Assembly: GCA_018902385.1 (NCBI GenBank)
Contig: JABSSW010000028.1
Location: 248,001 to 312,000, forward strand
Direction: 5' to 3'
From: Physcia stellaris
Taxonomy: Eukaryota; Ascomycota; Lecanoromycetes; Caliciales; Physciaceae
DNA: 64,000 bases
Shown here: one piece after another, positions 22,921-36,463 of the stretch
Numbering within the stretch: the first letter of the stretch is position 1
Layout: every line of letters begins with the position of its first letter
Position numbers and translations under genes: made by a program
The notes under the pieces: generated by a model
Seen by the model: only the letters and a program-made list of their open reading frames with translations
What the model was told of the DNA's origin: nothing
Databases searched by the model: none

Positions 22921-25900
22921 ATGGCTGAATTTGCAGCAGTCGCTAGCGGAGCTGGGCTGGCCTCCTTTGGGCTACAATGCTGTAAGGGCTTAGCTAGTTA
23001 TTACTCTTCTTACAAGGCTTACAATGAGCAAATCGGAGCAACCCACGAAGAGATAGAAATCTTGACAAGCCTATTCCAGAGACTAGAGGATTTGATGTCT
23101 CAGGTCCCCGTCGACCCAGCGCAGCCATCCTGTGTGAAGCAAGTGGAGAGTATCCTGGGCTTATGTCGAGGTAGACTTCAGACGTTGCAAGATATCCTAA
23201 TTAAATGTCAGAGCATTACGTTGTCGAACAACGCATCAGCTCGGTTGCAAAGAATCAAGTCTCAAGCAATATTTCCGTTCAAGGAGCGGACCCTGCTCAC
23301 TTTGCGTGAGAATGTGCATAGCCTCCGCGAGGATCTACAATTGGCATTGCATGTCCTTCACACGTGAGTAACAGCTTCCTGTGGTCTTAGATGCAATACC
23401 TAATGTTACTTCCGCAGTGACATGGAAATACAGCAGAAGCAGAACATTGCGAACTTGGCTGTGGTCACACGTAAAGTCGAAATGGCCTCACAGAACACAC
23501 AATCAGAAGTTCATGCGATCACTACTCCCATGCATCGTATGAACTCAAAGTTTGATCTACTGCTGCAGCAGGGAGAGGACACCAAAGCCACATTATCCAA
23601 TATACTATCCCAGACGCGGCAAAATCACGAGATCGCTCTCGAGATATCCGAACAATATCGTCAATTGTTGCAACGCGATAGAGCTTCTTCTCGTAGCCCT
23701 CAGGATGATTTTTGCACATCATTGGTCAAATTTGGTGCTGAGCAGGTGCTTCTTAGAGGTGAGATCGAAAAATCTAGCCAGAAGCGTGAAGGAGAGGCCG
23801 AAGAAATGGCAGCAAGGATGGACGTTCTAGTACGTACTTCACATTGTTGAGGTCTAGACTAAATCGTGAGGTAGGAAAGAAAGATCACGAACATTCAACT
23901 TAACGCCATCAGCCGGCCTAGTCTATTGCAATCAGCCGCTCAGGAGAATAAAGCCTTAGCAGACTACTTACCCCGGATATCTGAGCTAAACTCTGGTACT
24001 GAGCAAGGCAAAAACCCTACGCACCGAAGAAGACGTAAAAGGTGCAATTGTAGTGCCAGATTCGCCTATATGCATAGCGAGACCTTTCCAACGTCATTCT
24101 ATGTACGGGCTTTTGGCTGTCAAGGGTTGTTTCGGTCTGGCGTAACTTCAACAGGGTGGCACCATCAAAGTTGTCCAATGTACCTAAACAGTCCTACTAT
24201 CGCTACTGCTCGATTTTCGATTGGAATCTGTGGGGCATTACTAAATCGGGCGGCCGAAGCCTCGGTATCAATCATTCGTGGTGCTGGTGGATTCTCTATA
24301 AGCCCAAAGCTTCACTGTTCAAGGCGCGTGAGCCGTGAGTGCAAGGCTTTTGAACTTGTCGATTTTCGATGGTGTAACGTACCTCACATGAGCACTTTCA
24401 GATTTTGGGAGGGGTTCTTGAATCGAAAAACGCGCGAGATAGAGCGACTGTTTCGATTGGGAGAGGCGACACCTCACGACGTAGATCTAGAAGGAAACAC
24501 ACTTCTCCATGTGCGTGGCCAACAAACCTTCTCGCACTATGCTAAATTTCACAGGTGGCCGGCAGGTCATTAAAGGGCGTATATGTGTCTGACTTGGCCC
24601 GTTTGACAGGTCTATCTCACGAAGCTATTTTATATTCTTTAGTCACATTCTGTGAAAGTCTTCATAATTTAGGGGTGCCAATGAACTGGACTTCGCGTTC
24701 AGTCCATCGAGAAAGGTTTGACTTTCGGTCATTCCCACCCGGGACACTTAATCTGATCGCTCTCAGTCTCAGCCTGTTCATTCAACCGCTCATCGATGAA
24801 CCCCCTCGAGAGCTAGAACCTAGGATTCTTTCTCGTTCATTGAACCGACTCTGTGACGCTGGTCTGGAAATTATTAGCTCAACCTTAGCCTGCAGCTATC
24901 GTATAGATGCAGCGGAGAGACAGGATTATCAAGTGATTTCATCAATTCCGTTTCAAGAATCCCATAATATGATGGACGGTATGTAAGAATTGAATGAGTA
25001 AACGGTAAATATTATGAATGTCAAATGTCTAATATATGCAGGGCTTTGCAGCAACGAGATACACACGGCTATCGTCAATCGATCAGCAAGTAACTTGCAA
25101 GCAGCGCTCCAACGCTCACCCGAATCAATAGATGAGCCAAACGACGCTGGTCACACACCACTACATCTCGCCGCCAATTGGCCCCATGGACTGTCACTGT
25201 TACTGTCTCATGGGGCTGATTTGGAAAAAAAGGATCTTGGCGGCCAGAAAGCAATTGAAATGGCAATCTTACACGGTTGCACGGAAGCTGTAAAACAGCT
25301 GCTAAGTGCTGGCTGCAGCTTTGACATTTCCGAATGGCGTTGCAATAATGTTTTGACACTGGCAATTGAGTTATATCAAAATCCACACTGGAGATTTTCA
25401 AGCCCAACACTACTCAAAAATTATTTTGACGTTGTAAAGATCGTTATTGAAGAGCTTGTATCGAGAGGACGTGCACCAGTTTCAGAGGAAATTAATACTG
25501 TACCGGATGGCGCTCAGAATGTGGATCCATGCAGCGTTGGAGCCGAACACTCTCTTCAGATTAGCACTAAACCGGTGGCACCGTTGACGTATTTTCTCCA
25601 GGGTATACATACGGTGTATCACTGCCCTTTTCTCACAGTCGAGATAGCCAGTGAATTGTGGAGCGCGGGGTTTTGGGAAATAGACACGCCCGACGATCAC
25701 CATATGACCCCCCTCATGAAAATTGCATGTGGTTTCGGGTACTGGGGTGTTAAGCTCAATATCAACGACACCATCGAGTATGCATTCTGGCTTTACCAAA
25801 AAGGGGCATCGCTGTTTCGACCACACCGCGCTACGCTTCATCCAGAAAATAGCAGTGCTAGGAACAATGTGCCACCTTTCGAACCATTAGCCATCCACTT

Positions 25901-26612
25901 CGTTGCAGCAGCCTTGGAAACTTTGGTTGTCCGAGCAGCTGAACAATACGTGTCCTATGATGCCGAGAACATCAAACAATATCACAGTCTACTTGGGTAC
26001 TATAGGCTCGAGCCTCTCATCGATGACTCGAATCTGGATTGCCAGCACTTCCTGCATAAAACAATGCTGGATACTTCTCCCGACGGCTGCATATGCGCAT
26101 GCTCTAAGCATGGTTGCTTGCCAGTGACGTACTTTTTAAAGCGCGGAAAGGGTACTCGTTATTATTGTTCTTCTTACAACGATGAACAAATACAAGCACA
26201 AGAGAGGTACAATTCATTTTGGAAACTTCTTTGGCTGTCCGATAATGTACCATCAAGACGATTAGCTAACACCGTCTTTCATGCAATTGTAAGATTGATC
26301 ACATTCGAGAGGTTGGGACTTCGACACACGTGCTGTCATTACAAGTGGGGACATTTCAGTACTGTCGATGCTGAAGAAGCCGAGGAGATAAGAGACGAAG
26401 ATCGTGAAGGCATAGAGTTTCTTGAGTCACTGCTCCCGAAATTTGAGGGAAGTCTAGGTGACCGAGACATCAAAGCATGGTTCCAAGAATACTGGGAACC
26501 ACAGATGGAAGAGATCCTTGCAACACGAGACCGTGTGCCACTTGATGAGGCAGGCTTGAAAGAAGCTGGCGTCATGCTGTGCGAGGATCATGGGATTTCC
26601 CATCAAGATTGA
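22921..26612 (+). CDS. HeLo-like N-terminal / ankyrin-repeat protein without NACHT
   Basis: Five exons (22921-23363, 23418-23829, 23875-24510, 24555-24978, 25042-26612) join in phase to 1161 aa. The N-terminus (AEFAAVASGAGLASFGLQCC, YNEQIGATHEEIEIL) matches the fungal N-terminal domain of STAND proteins (HeLo-like, helical). A coiled coil follows (NIANLAVVTRKVEMASQN to MDVLERKITNIQ). Then comes a Cys-rich region (KRCNCSARF, HHQSCPMY) and a GAGGFSISP block common in Pezizomycotina ankyrin proteins. Ankyrin units are seen at about residue 490 (DVDLEGNTLLHVAGR) and 675-735 (AGHTPLHLAAN, GADLEKKDLGGQKAIEMAI, LLSAGC). No Walker A, so no NACHT or NB-ARC. HeLo-like domains in fungal NLRs act in heterokaryon incompatibility and cell death; a related recognition role here is inferred. 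It is flanked by gene-poor DNA, which fits an accessory gene. Confidence 0.75.
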
Positions 26613-28420
26613 TACTATGACTAAGACGACACTTTGACAGGTTTAGCTCTCGGATCTCGCCGTCTGATACTCGGATTGCGACATTTTACCGCATTGAGAA
26701 GTTACACTCTACTTTGGGTAACTGCTAAATTGACTTTCAAATGAACGCTTACGCTCGCTCTTTGCATACGACAATCTCGCAGCTGCGCTCCTGGAAGCTC
26801 AATCACAATTTGAGATATTCTATCATCTAGCTAGAACCATTCACGAGGCCCAGGATACGAGATTCGGCGACTAAATCTGTCAATTTATTGCTGTTGTACT
26901 GCCCGTACAGGTAACACGCTCATTTTGGGATGGGGATACACCTCAAAGCTCTAAATAGCATGATCAGGAAGCCAAGTGATTCGGGCAGCATTAATCCTTT
27001 CTGCGCCTCATAATAGCTAGAGTTAGCGGTCCCCTCTTTCCAGAATCCAGGATGCAGTGCAGATATAATATACTTCATGACGCTTTTCAGTATTGATTGA
27101 GCAATTTCCGAGCATTGGAAGCCCGCTTCTAAACCTACATATTGGGATCTTGATGCCTTCATGCAACCGCAATTCCAATGTTTAGCAAAGGGTAAACCGT
27201 GGTTCTGCGGTTTGAACGGTTTGAATCCGGTTTATGATAATCCGGGACTTGCCGTCGAAAGCGTCACGCTAAGGCCCTGCTATGTAGTGATTATGGACCA
27301 AAATTCTGGGAACAACCATGAAGAGGTGGATACATCTAACTGGCCTACCTAGGGATTGGAAAAAAGTGAGCCTTTTCAGTGGACAAGACCTTCGCAAAGC
27401 AGCTCCGATCTCACGTCTCAGGCTGGCAAAAATATGATCGCAATTACACTACCAGTTCGTGATGATAGGCTAAATTTATGATTGCAATCACACTATCAAT
27501 TGACAATGACAATGCTAATAGAACTGACGAGAAATCGTAGTAGACAGCCAACCCGATTTAAACATGACAAGACCGGGAAGACGATCGAAAACCATTCCTC
27601 ACCCAATGTCCATCTCCAAAAAGTCCAACAAACAAAATAAATTGTATTTTCAAACCCCAAAAACGAAGACCCAAGTAAGTGACCAGAGAATCCCCAAATT
27701 CTCGATCTGGAGTAGAGTCCATCATACAGTATTTACCGCCTCGATCAAGAACCACGTATGATGGCCTTGATCATGATCATCTACATACTTTCAAGGGAAT
27801 GGGCGGGGCGTGGAGTGAGTTATTCACAGATTATCCCAACGGAGAGCAAGAAAGCGTTTGTTTATGTGCGGTGACTGATGGCGAATGACTTCCTACGTAG
27901 TATGTCAAGGCCCTTTCCATGTTGTCGGTAGCAAGGGTGATGCGATATGTGAAAATGTCCTATATTCATGCAAGATATCGAGTTGAATAGCTGAAACAGC
28001 AATCATCATATGTCAAAGTTTCTACATGAGTACTTGACTCGTGATTGAAGACGCTGTTTCAGGCGCGAGGTTCAGCCCGCTAGAACTAGTGGCAAGATGG
28101 GGGCGCCTGAGGCTGAAGATAACCAGCGAGCCAGCTTATCGCGCTCTTGGCGCAGATGAGGGGTGATATGGAAAGACTCGGATCTTAGACATTGAATTCA
28201 AGGCTCCAGACTAACAAGGTAAAAACCAAGATCCAGCACCGATTTTCCAAGTGTGCTAGATACCTAATTTCCCCAAATTCCGGTTTTGGTCTGGATGTGC
28301 CCAAGAGATTCAAAGGTCCAAGATCCCTTAATATGTTCCCCGAAGCACTTCACCCTCTATCCAATCCCACCACTCGCATGCACCCTCGTAAAAGTCATCG
28401 CCGCATCGCATCGAACCCGC
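26613..28420. other. Gene-poor stretch with a small degenerate repeat
   Basis: I see no gene. Two 24-base copies that differ by four transitions lie at 27434-27457 and 27478-27501 (period 44). A few CGGTTT/GGTTTGAA motifs cluster near 27200-27235. The stretch may contain old transposon debris, but nothing is recognisable. Confidence 0.45.
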
Positions 28421-29545
28421 TTACGACGAGGTCTTGATCCGCTGTCCGCCCTCCCACGCATCGCCCGCCTCGAGGTTATTCCAAGCGCTGACGCTGCCGG
28501 CTTCGACACAGAGCATATGCTTGTACGCGTCCTCGGGCGCGAAGTCGGCCATGCCCTTCGCTTTGTCGATCCAGGGGTTCCACACCACGACGTCGGACAG
28601 CATGTCCCGGGTGATCTCGAAGAGAACATCGTCTTGATTCGAGACGGTGATTGCCTGCTCCGAGGGAGCGGTGTAGACCCGGTCCACTTCGGAGCTGATG
28701 CTGAGCCGCTCGCCGGCGGCGGCGATGTCTGCGCCGCCTTGGACTTTGTCTTTGAATGATGCTTTCTCGAGGCCGGAAACTGTGGTTTGGGTGATATCCT
28801 AGAAGCCACAAAAGTGTCAGTATAGGAATTTCAAGAAATTGCAGCAGGGAGGGAGCAACTCGTACGTCGACTTTGAGGTAAGTGTGGAACAAGGTCTGGA
28901 AATCGAAATTCGAGGTCCCCGTGTTCCGCACCACAAGAGTCGTTTCGAGATCCTTGGGGCTGAGCGTCACGGAATACGTGAGCGCGAACTGATAGGGCCA
29001 TTTGGCAGTGTCAACCATGCTGTCTGAAAGTCCGAAATCGAGCTTGACTGATGAATCGCCACTGTTGTTGGGTAGTGTCGAAGACTCCGAGGTGGTTTTG
29101 CCGAGATATTCCCAGCGCGAGTTGCGGGCGAAGCCGTGCTGAGGCAGCTGGCCGGTGGCATGGTCTTTATTAGGTGGCCCGAAGACCTGTCGAAACCGTC
29201 AGCACAATCGCCACTGAGCCCGAGCAAGGCAATGCAGCTGTTCCCCGGAGCGGCCTCGCTGAAGTATAGCGAAGCGAGAAATACGAGACTCACTGGAAAT
29301 ACAAGTGGGATGCCTCCTCTCACAGGCTTCGATCCATCGAGGTGAGCTTTGGAGCTGAGAAACAGGTTTTCCTTCCCGTTGGACGATTTCCAGGAGATGA
29401 CGGTGGCGCCATAAAGGAGAACCTCAACCCGCTCACCGGTCGGTAAACTGGCAGTGACACGAGAATTGTCATCTGAGATGGCAACTTGAGGGGTGGGCAA
29501 TAGCGGCGAGACGGGAATCGCTGCTGGTTTCTTCGAACGCTCCAT
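28421..29545 (-). CDS. Glucose-6-phosphate 1-epimerase (YMR099C type)
   Basis: The enzyme interconverts alpha and beta anomers of hexose-6-phosphates in the cytosol and belongs to the aldose-1-epimerase fold. Exons 29545-29294, 29186-28866 and 28798-28421 give 316 aa. Visible family blocks are LYGATVISWKSSNGKENLFL, KPVRGGIPLVFPVFGPP and LPQHGFARNSRWEYL (His101, likely general acid). Further on are FHTYLKV, VVWNPWIDKAKGMADFAPED and CVEAGSV (Glu290, likely general base). The length is close to the yeast enzyme as I remember it. Introns are 107 and 67 nt. Confidence 0.92.
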
Positions 29546-30180
29546 GTTTTGATAGGGCGAACTGAGGTACCTGGATGTTTTGACCTAGGACAGAATGAAG
29601 CTTGAAAAAATGAAAAAGAAGAGGGGCGCAAGCTTCGGATAGGGAGAAAAAAAAAAGGTCAAGAAAGAGAATTGAAGAGTGAGAAGTTTTGGGAGGGGTA
29701 AATGAAGATTGCAAGGTCAAGTGGGTCAGTGAATGTTGGGGAAAGAATGATGTCCTTGGATCTACAGAGGGAGTGATGACAGAGCGAGGGGTGAGGCCGA
29801 GTAGCTATGATGATGATCATCAGTCGCCCTTCACTGTCAAGCCTGAAACATCCCAAAATATGCAGGGGGTTTCCCTAGCGTTGCCGGCCACTCTTTTCCC
29901 TTTCCAGCCTTTTTCGGCCAAGTGCCCCAATCCTTCCTTGACCTTTCTGCCCACTTCTTCCAACTCTTCAACCACGTCAACTGGTCCAATTGGGATGTTA
30001 AACTTCATTGGATGACAGGATCTCGCCATGACCCGGACAGGTGAACGGAGAACAACTCATCGGTCCTTTTAGTCTTTCAATGAATATTGGATATACCTTT
30101 TCAACGCCCTAAAATGCCGCTGAAACGATGGATGGAAAGAGAGCAAGAAAACCCACCACGATGGAATCCTTCACTGATCT
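29546..30180. other. Intergenic, no gene seen
   Basis: This is the promoter of the epimerase and the 3' flank of rif1. It has purine runs near 29641-29660 (poly-A) and nothing else notable. Confidence 0.5.
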
Positions 30181-33100
30181 TCAACTCCTTTGACGCCGTC
30201 CTGCCTCGGCCACTTCTTTTACACATTCAAACAAAACCCCAACCATCGCCCGTTCCTCCTCGGCTCCCAGTGTCACCTGTTTGACCTCTTCGAGGAGCTT
30301 CTTGAATCCTTCCAAAAGGCTTGGCGATACCACTTTCGACTTCTCCACTGCTGGCTGATTGGACTCATCCTTCCCGCTTGCTTGTTGTTCTCGTTTTTCG
30401 CTTCCTTGATCCGAATGCAGTTGTCTTCCTTCGCTGCTGTTTCGGGAACTTGATCGTCTCATTGGCTCGGGCGCCTCCGATGGATCTCCCTTCGGTCCTG
30501 TTTTGGTGTTATTTGCTGCTGTTTGGACCACCTCTTGTCCACCCCGCATCGGAGCATAGATATGGTCCGCGCTGGGGTCTATTTGTCGCTGCATTCTATC
30601 CCCATCACATTGTCTCGTCCCGACGTATGGGATTTGGGTGGCCGGCGATGATGCTTCCTTATCTCCAGACGAGCTTGCCTCGGCCGACAGAGAAGACCGA
30701 TGGCTCGAAGCATTTCCTGTCAGTTCATTGAGACGTGCGGAACGTCGCTTCGATATACACTGGCTTGGTGCAACTTGCATGTCCTTGGCCGCGCTTGATT
30801 TCCGCTTTGGCCCTCCATGCGACTCAGCTGGACGACCGTTGGAGGTACGCTGGTCTAAGTGGCCATCTTTCGCTGTTTCTTTCGGGAGCGATGAAGTATT
30901 ATTGCCGGTGCCTTGAATCCCTACGGGTAAGCGCATCGTAGTCGGTGAGGGGGAGCGCTCACGTTTGACCGGTACAGACTGCTGGTTGGGGCCATCGATC
31001 GCTATCCGTGTGTCAACGATAACACACTCCTCGTCCAGATCTTGAGGTCGCTGTGACTCCACGAGGACGTGGCAATCCTGAGTGCGCGATGGGCGTCTAG
31101 CCTTTTTGGTACCTTTAGCTGGATCGCGACTAGTACGTTTACGCTTTTTGCTAGATTCTGCCAATTCCGCCTGCGAAGACGCCCTTTCCATATCAGCAGC
31201 CAGCTGGGCCGCAACCTGTTCATCGTCATTGGAGTAGATACTGGACTGACTCTGAAAAGAGTCCGTGACGCGGCTAGTAGTATCATCGTCTACTTCGAAG
31301 ATGTCTGCTGACGTAGGATCCGCTTCGGAATTCCGGAGATTCGGATTCGTCAATCGGCACTCGCCTAGTTTGGCTCTGGCAGGCGAAACAGTTGGCAGTA
31401 ATGTCGTTCCTGCCTGCATGACAACAGTTTCGACGGTCACATGGTGATTAGGTGCTTCCGCTGACGCATCCACAAAGATATCAACATCAGACGATGCAGA
31501 AGCTCCTGGGTTGGTCGGCGCACCAACGTTAGCTACTTGGGTTTCGGTACTGGTCGGTTTGTCGGTATGGTCCGTGCATCCGAGATCTCTGATGGAATCA
31601 AGGACATGGCTCTGACGAAGCGTCTCATCTTCCTGCTCCTTAGTTTCGGTAGTTTCCACCTCATATACAGGAGTTGGGACGACAGGCTTCTGTCCTACTA
31701 GTTGAGTGACGGGTGGGATGGGCGGCGAAAATTGGCCATACATGGCCTCCGAAGTCGTATTACCCTTTTTATTCGATCTTGGAGTAGGTGAAGACCCTAA
31801 GTAGCTTTCCATGGCACCATCTATTGCTGGGGATGTAAGACTGATTTGCTCATCGGGGTCGACGTCAACTTGATGGAGATGCTTGCTGTCACTCAGGACG
31901 AGTCTCGGTAAGTCACGATCTGGCCTCGGAGAGGTATGTTGAGGGCTCGAGCTGAGAGCTGGAAACATTGCAATCTCGTGGCGCTGTCTTTCTCTGATCT
32001 CTTTTTGATGGTCTGTTAGAATTTGAGACACCGTATCCTCTGGTGCAAGAGGAGATGATGATACAATAGCAGCAAATTGCACTTGGGAGTCGTCATGCCT
32101 TATTCGAGCCTTCTGTGGGGTCTTGGAGACTCGCTGCTTGGTAATCCTTGACTGCTTTACGCTCGGACTGGGCTCTAAAGACGGGCTCCTGAGACTTCTT
32201 CTATCATCCGTTAATATCTTACGTGCCATTGTAGTGACTTCCGGCGCCTTAAGTGGACTGGGAGTTAGTGGCTCGTTTCTTGGTGCCTCGGAGACTTGGG
32301 ATTCGATAAATTGAAATGGAGCAGAGGTGAGCTTTGCCTAGTCAGCGATGCACAGATTTCAAGGATGTCTCACTACTTACATCTGGATTTTCGACTTCTG
32401 GAAAAGTCGGCAAATCGATATCAGTCATAGATCTGAGCCTAAGTAGGGTTATACGCAAAGTATCCGGATATTCCAATCGATCAGTTGTACCAAATGTACG
32501 ATTCCATAGACTGATAGCATCATTGACAATGACTCTATGTCGGCTTCCCAGGCTGGAGGTCATCAATACTAGTAGTAACCTGAGGGAATCGTTATTGTAT
32601 GTCATCTGCTCGATTGCAGGCATGGTAGCGGTCCATAATCTTCTGACCTGTTGAAGGTAAGCCTTCAGCCGTCATATTTCATTACGAACTTACTGCGTCG
32701 TGAACGCGGACTAGATCGTTACTGCTGGAGGAAGGCAGTATGCCATGAGCATCCTCAACCCACATTGCTATACCACTTTGTACACGGCTCACTACTCCAA
32801 CCTTGACCTCATGGGGGCACGTAGATAACCCAATCGTCAATGCTTCGACCAAGGCGCTGATGAGCCCTCGACTGAGCTGCGCAAAGTTTTTATAGGCCAT
32901 AGCCATTACTCGATCCACCATTGTACAAAATTGATCTGACGGATCCAGAGCAGCACACTTTTGGTTCGTAAAACCATGACCCCACAGCAATCGTTTTGCT
33001 CGGTCTACGTCCGGTCCACATTTAGACCATACCTTATTGCGAATTTGTGAAATAGTGCATTCGAGCAGGAAATTATCGAGGCCACCATCTAGCTTCTTAT

Positions 33101-35702
33101 TGATGACTACAGAAACTGGTTCAGTAACCATGATGGTTACACCTCCGTCGCCAACTTCATGACGAAGAGACTCGCACATGGCTGACTGCAGATCGTTCCA
33201 AACTTTGCACGTAACTGGAATTTGGTGGTCGATGCCAACTTCAAGGATTGTGGCGGCGTCCCTGAAGTCGCGGCCGGCGGATTGGGAGTTCTCCGTCACG
33301 TTCTCCTTCGATCTGGGTTTCTTGACGGCCTCCCCAGTAGCCATGGCAATGAGCTGCCACAGCTGAGCTTTTACATTAGCATGTCCAGTAACCACCAGTG
33401 CTGTCAATGAACGAAGCATTGCAAGCTGCGTTGATCGGGATGTGATCGAACCAATGGCAACGTCTAGCAGATACTGCAAAGTATCTACGTAACCCTCTGT
33501 TGGTTCGCCGTTTTTTATCGTTGAGACCAAGAGCCTCAGTAGATGCACGGTAGGCGAGCTTAGTATTCCCTGGTGTTTTGAGGCTCGACTAGATGGCGTC
33601 CCGGCGACCTCGAAATGATTGCTTGTGCTCCATAGCAAGCGTTGCTCATTGAAGGTAATCGCCCCGATATTCTCAATTCCAACTTCGATCATGGACCGAA
33701 GCCTTCCTAGAGCGATAGAAAACTCCGCCGAAGTTGTTGTCTCGCGTTGAACGTACGCTCGGTCCCAAAATTTAGCGAGCATGTTGAGAATCTGAGCAAC
33801 AGCAGACATAATTTGGAAGGATGCCTTGACCTCTTGTTTACTAGCATCGCCTAGAGCTGCTGTGAAGTTTTTCCAAGCAAGCATAATGAGAGGTTCTCCT
33901 TTCTCGGGAGAATTCCAGTCGGCGACATCAACGAGCTTTTCGAAAATCCTGACAACTTTGGAAGCCTGGGATCGAGTCCACTTAGGATCTATGCAGGGGA
34001 GTTCGTCCGGTTTGATGAATCTGGGTGTATTTGCTCTGTTCTCGTCCCATGGCTTTGGCTTTGAAGCGTACAACAGTGCGGCAATGATACCACAGGCTTG
34101 GTTGGTGTCACGGTTTGATACCGAAAAGCTTTCCGGCAAGATTTCGTCTACATATTGCTCCCAGTAAAAATCAAGCTGATCGTGTGTGGCCGAGGGTCGA
34201 AAAGCGTAATATAAGAGATTGCAATAGCTAGAATGAGCAAGTTGCCTTGTCTGCTTGGAGAGTTTGTCTCCGCCTTTTCGATTCAGATGAGATACTACAG
34301 GCTGCCGAAGCATTTTGATCATGTGAGGCGACGTGGATGAGTCTAAGTTGATAGCAAGGACCAGTCGATTCCATGCAGTCATAGCCAAGGACTTCACCGA
34401 GGGGTCGCTAGAGTTCAAACATTTTTGTATGACCATAAGCCAGGGTTTCATGTGAGGCCATCGCTCCAGTTGATGACGCCGGTTCCTTAGGAGGAGGATC
34501 AGCACGCTCCAAATTTGTGGAACATGTAAAGTGTCTTCTTTGGAACCTATCATAGTATTGAGCCGTTTAGCCAGGAAATCCACGACCGTTTGGCCTTCAG
34601 AAGACTTTCTGCTGAACATCTCGAAACACGATTGAGACACTGAAGGATTGGTCCCCAAAACGATGCCCACATCGATACCAAAGGCAATAGCTATTGATCG
34701 TATCTCCTTTGTCGTGCTTAACATGCCAGATACCAAGTGGTCAATCCATTCAATTGCATTGGAAGCTAGCGCATGCCTCGATTGTATCAGGAGACGCCCG
34801 TATATTCTAAACCTCAGTCCAACAATACTATTGCCCTTGACTCGATCAACGATATCTTTCATAACGGAGAATATTCGATTGGCTCGCTCGCTGCTCATGT
34901 GCTTTCCGGAAAAGCTCTGCTTTGCCAGCACTTGCATGTAATGGTTGACCGCAATTTTTGGCAGCTCGATGTTTTCCAGACTTGAGATACATTTGTCGAG
35001 AATGTAATCACGGAAATCGTCCGGTAATGACTCGGCTATGACTGGCGTGCACAGGAAGATAGTAAGCAACTTGAGGGATTGGGTGGCCAACTGCGTGTCA
35101 AGTGTTTCGCTCTGGCCGGATGTTGCGACAACATCCCGACGTATATATTCTGCGAATTCTTGTAGATTTTCAACCACAATGTTGGTTTCTGGAAGGTCAT
35201 CGTAGGCACTGAGCGAGCTAAGAAGCGCCGAATACGCGTCTAATCGAGAGATTCGAGATGAACTTCGTAGGTGTGCTAGTATCGATGGTATCATTCTCGG
35301 GAAGCTGCTGTGATCGATGGATTTAAGCTCCCCCATCGGTGACGATGTGCTGATGTCGGTAGATGGCTTGAGTATAGACTTCGAGGACTTGCATGATCGA
35401 GACGGTGGAAGGGGTCGCAGCTCTCCTTCAGATGCGGGGCTGTCAACCCCAGCGTTCAGGGGCTTGTGGTATTTGGGCCATGGCGAAAATCCGACCTTCT
35501 TTGTACCCTTCTCGGAAGACCGGGCAAAGTATTCAGCTGAGGAAGAAGGCGACTCGCTGGGTGTGTCAAGTTGGATGTGATTTGTAATGTGGGCGAAGTA
35601 ACCACTGGGACTTGAAGTCTCTGTTGATTGCTCGAGATGCTCTTTAGGGGGCGTCGGAGGACGTGCGGTAAGGGTAGCCAGTCTCTGAGCGATGTCGACC
35701 AT
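30181..35702 (-). CDS. rif1: Rif1, telomere and replication-timing regulator
   Basis: Rif1 controls telomere length, replication timing and double-strand-break repair by recruiting protein phosphatase 1. Exons 35702-32694, 32647-32381 and 32337-30181 give about 1810 aa. Residues about 145-1090 are a long alpha-helical HEAT-type array typical of the Rif1 N-terminal domain (RMIPSILAHLRSSSRISRLD, AYSALLSSLSAYDDLPETN, SVKSLAMTAWNRLVLAI). Ahead of it lie two PP1-docking motifs, KVGF at 69-72 (RVxF type) and SILK at 109-112, in the order and place found in yeast Rif1. The C-terminal 700 residues are disordered, rich in Ser/Pro and basic (SKKRKRTSRD, KGTKKARRPSR). The start at 35702 (MVDIAQRLATLTARPPTPP) is preferred to an in-frame ATG ten codons upstream. 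The second acceptor could lie two codons later. Confidence 0.9.
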
Positions 35703-36463
35703 GATTAAATGAAGCTCGGGCGAAAAGTGCACTGTAGCAATCCATTAGATTAGTAATGGATCCAGTCGACACTCTCCCGGTCCGATCAATCCTTTAGATC
35801 CGGGTCCTCAAATTGAAGCCTGACTCCAACTGGCGATTCCCAAGGTACTGACATTGGACTTCAGGAGGGGTTGATGTTCCGCAGCTTTTGGAGCTGTCAC
35901 ATTTGCAGGCGCCCTGAACGCGAAACCAAAAGACTTAACGCGTGTTCGCGGCAGCGCTAAACCGTTTATGGATAAAGAGCTTGGCACCTCCCGTTCCTGG
36001 TCGAGCTGGTCTCCAGCTGACATACTCTACACTCGGTATCAAATATTATTCTCGCGGAATTCCATGTTACGATCAGAGTGAATATGGTAGTGATAACGAT
36101 GAATCACAAGAGTTTACTCCTCTCACCCTCTTGTGTAGGAGCAGAGCAGCGACGCGTCCATGGTCTCCAGCTGGGAAATGCTGAGCCCAATGCAGTTAAA
36201 CGTCACACGAGCTGGACAATTCCCTTAATTGGCTGACAATCCTGCGTCACCTGCTAGACCGACTGTTTCCACCTTTCAGCCTTCATGAATGCCTAGAGGC
36301 CCTTAGACGAGCAATCCACTGTTCAAGTCATGTTTACTAATGATTCTTCTGGTTTGATCCGTGCCCTTTCTGTGCCTACGTCAGTCGATTTTGCTTTTGG
36401 AGATCGGCGAACTGTTGTTTCAGAACCCAATCAAGAAATTTGAGTACTCGTGCAACAACAACG
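35703..36463. promoter_or_regulatory. Divergent intergenic region, rif1 / ric8
   Basis: There are 761 bases between two head-to-head genes. It must contain both promoters. A plus-strand frame at 35942-36184 has no support as a gene. Confidence 0.5.

Noticed and set aside
28286-29018. Long overlapping frames on both strands in the epimerase region
   Set aside because: They are shadows of the three epimerase exons, whose spliced product matches the family throughout.
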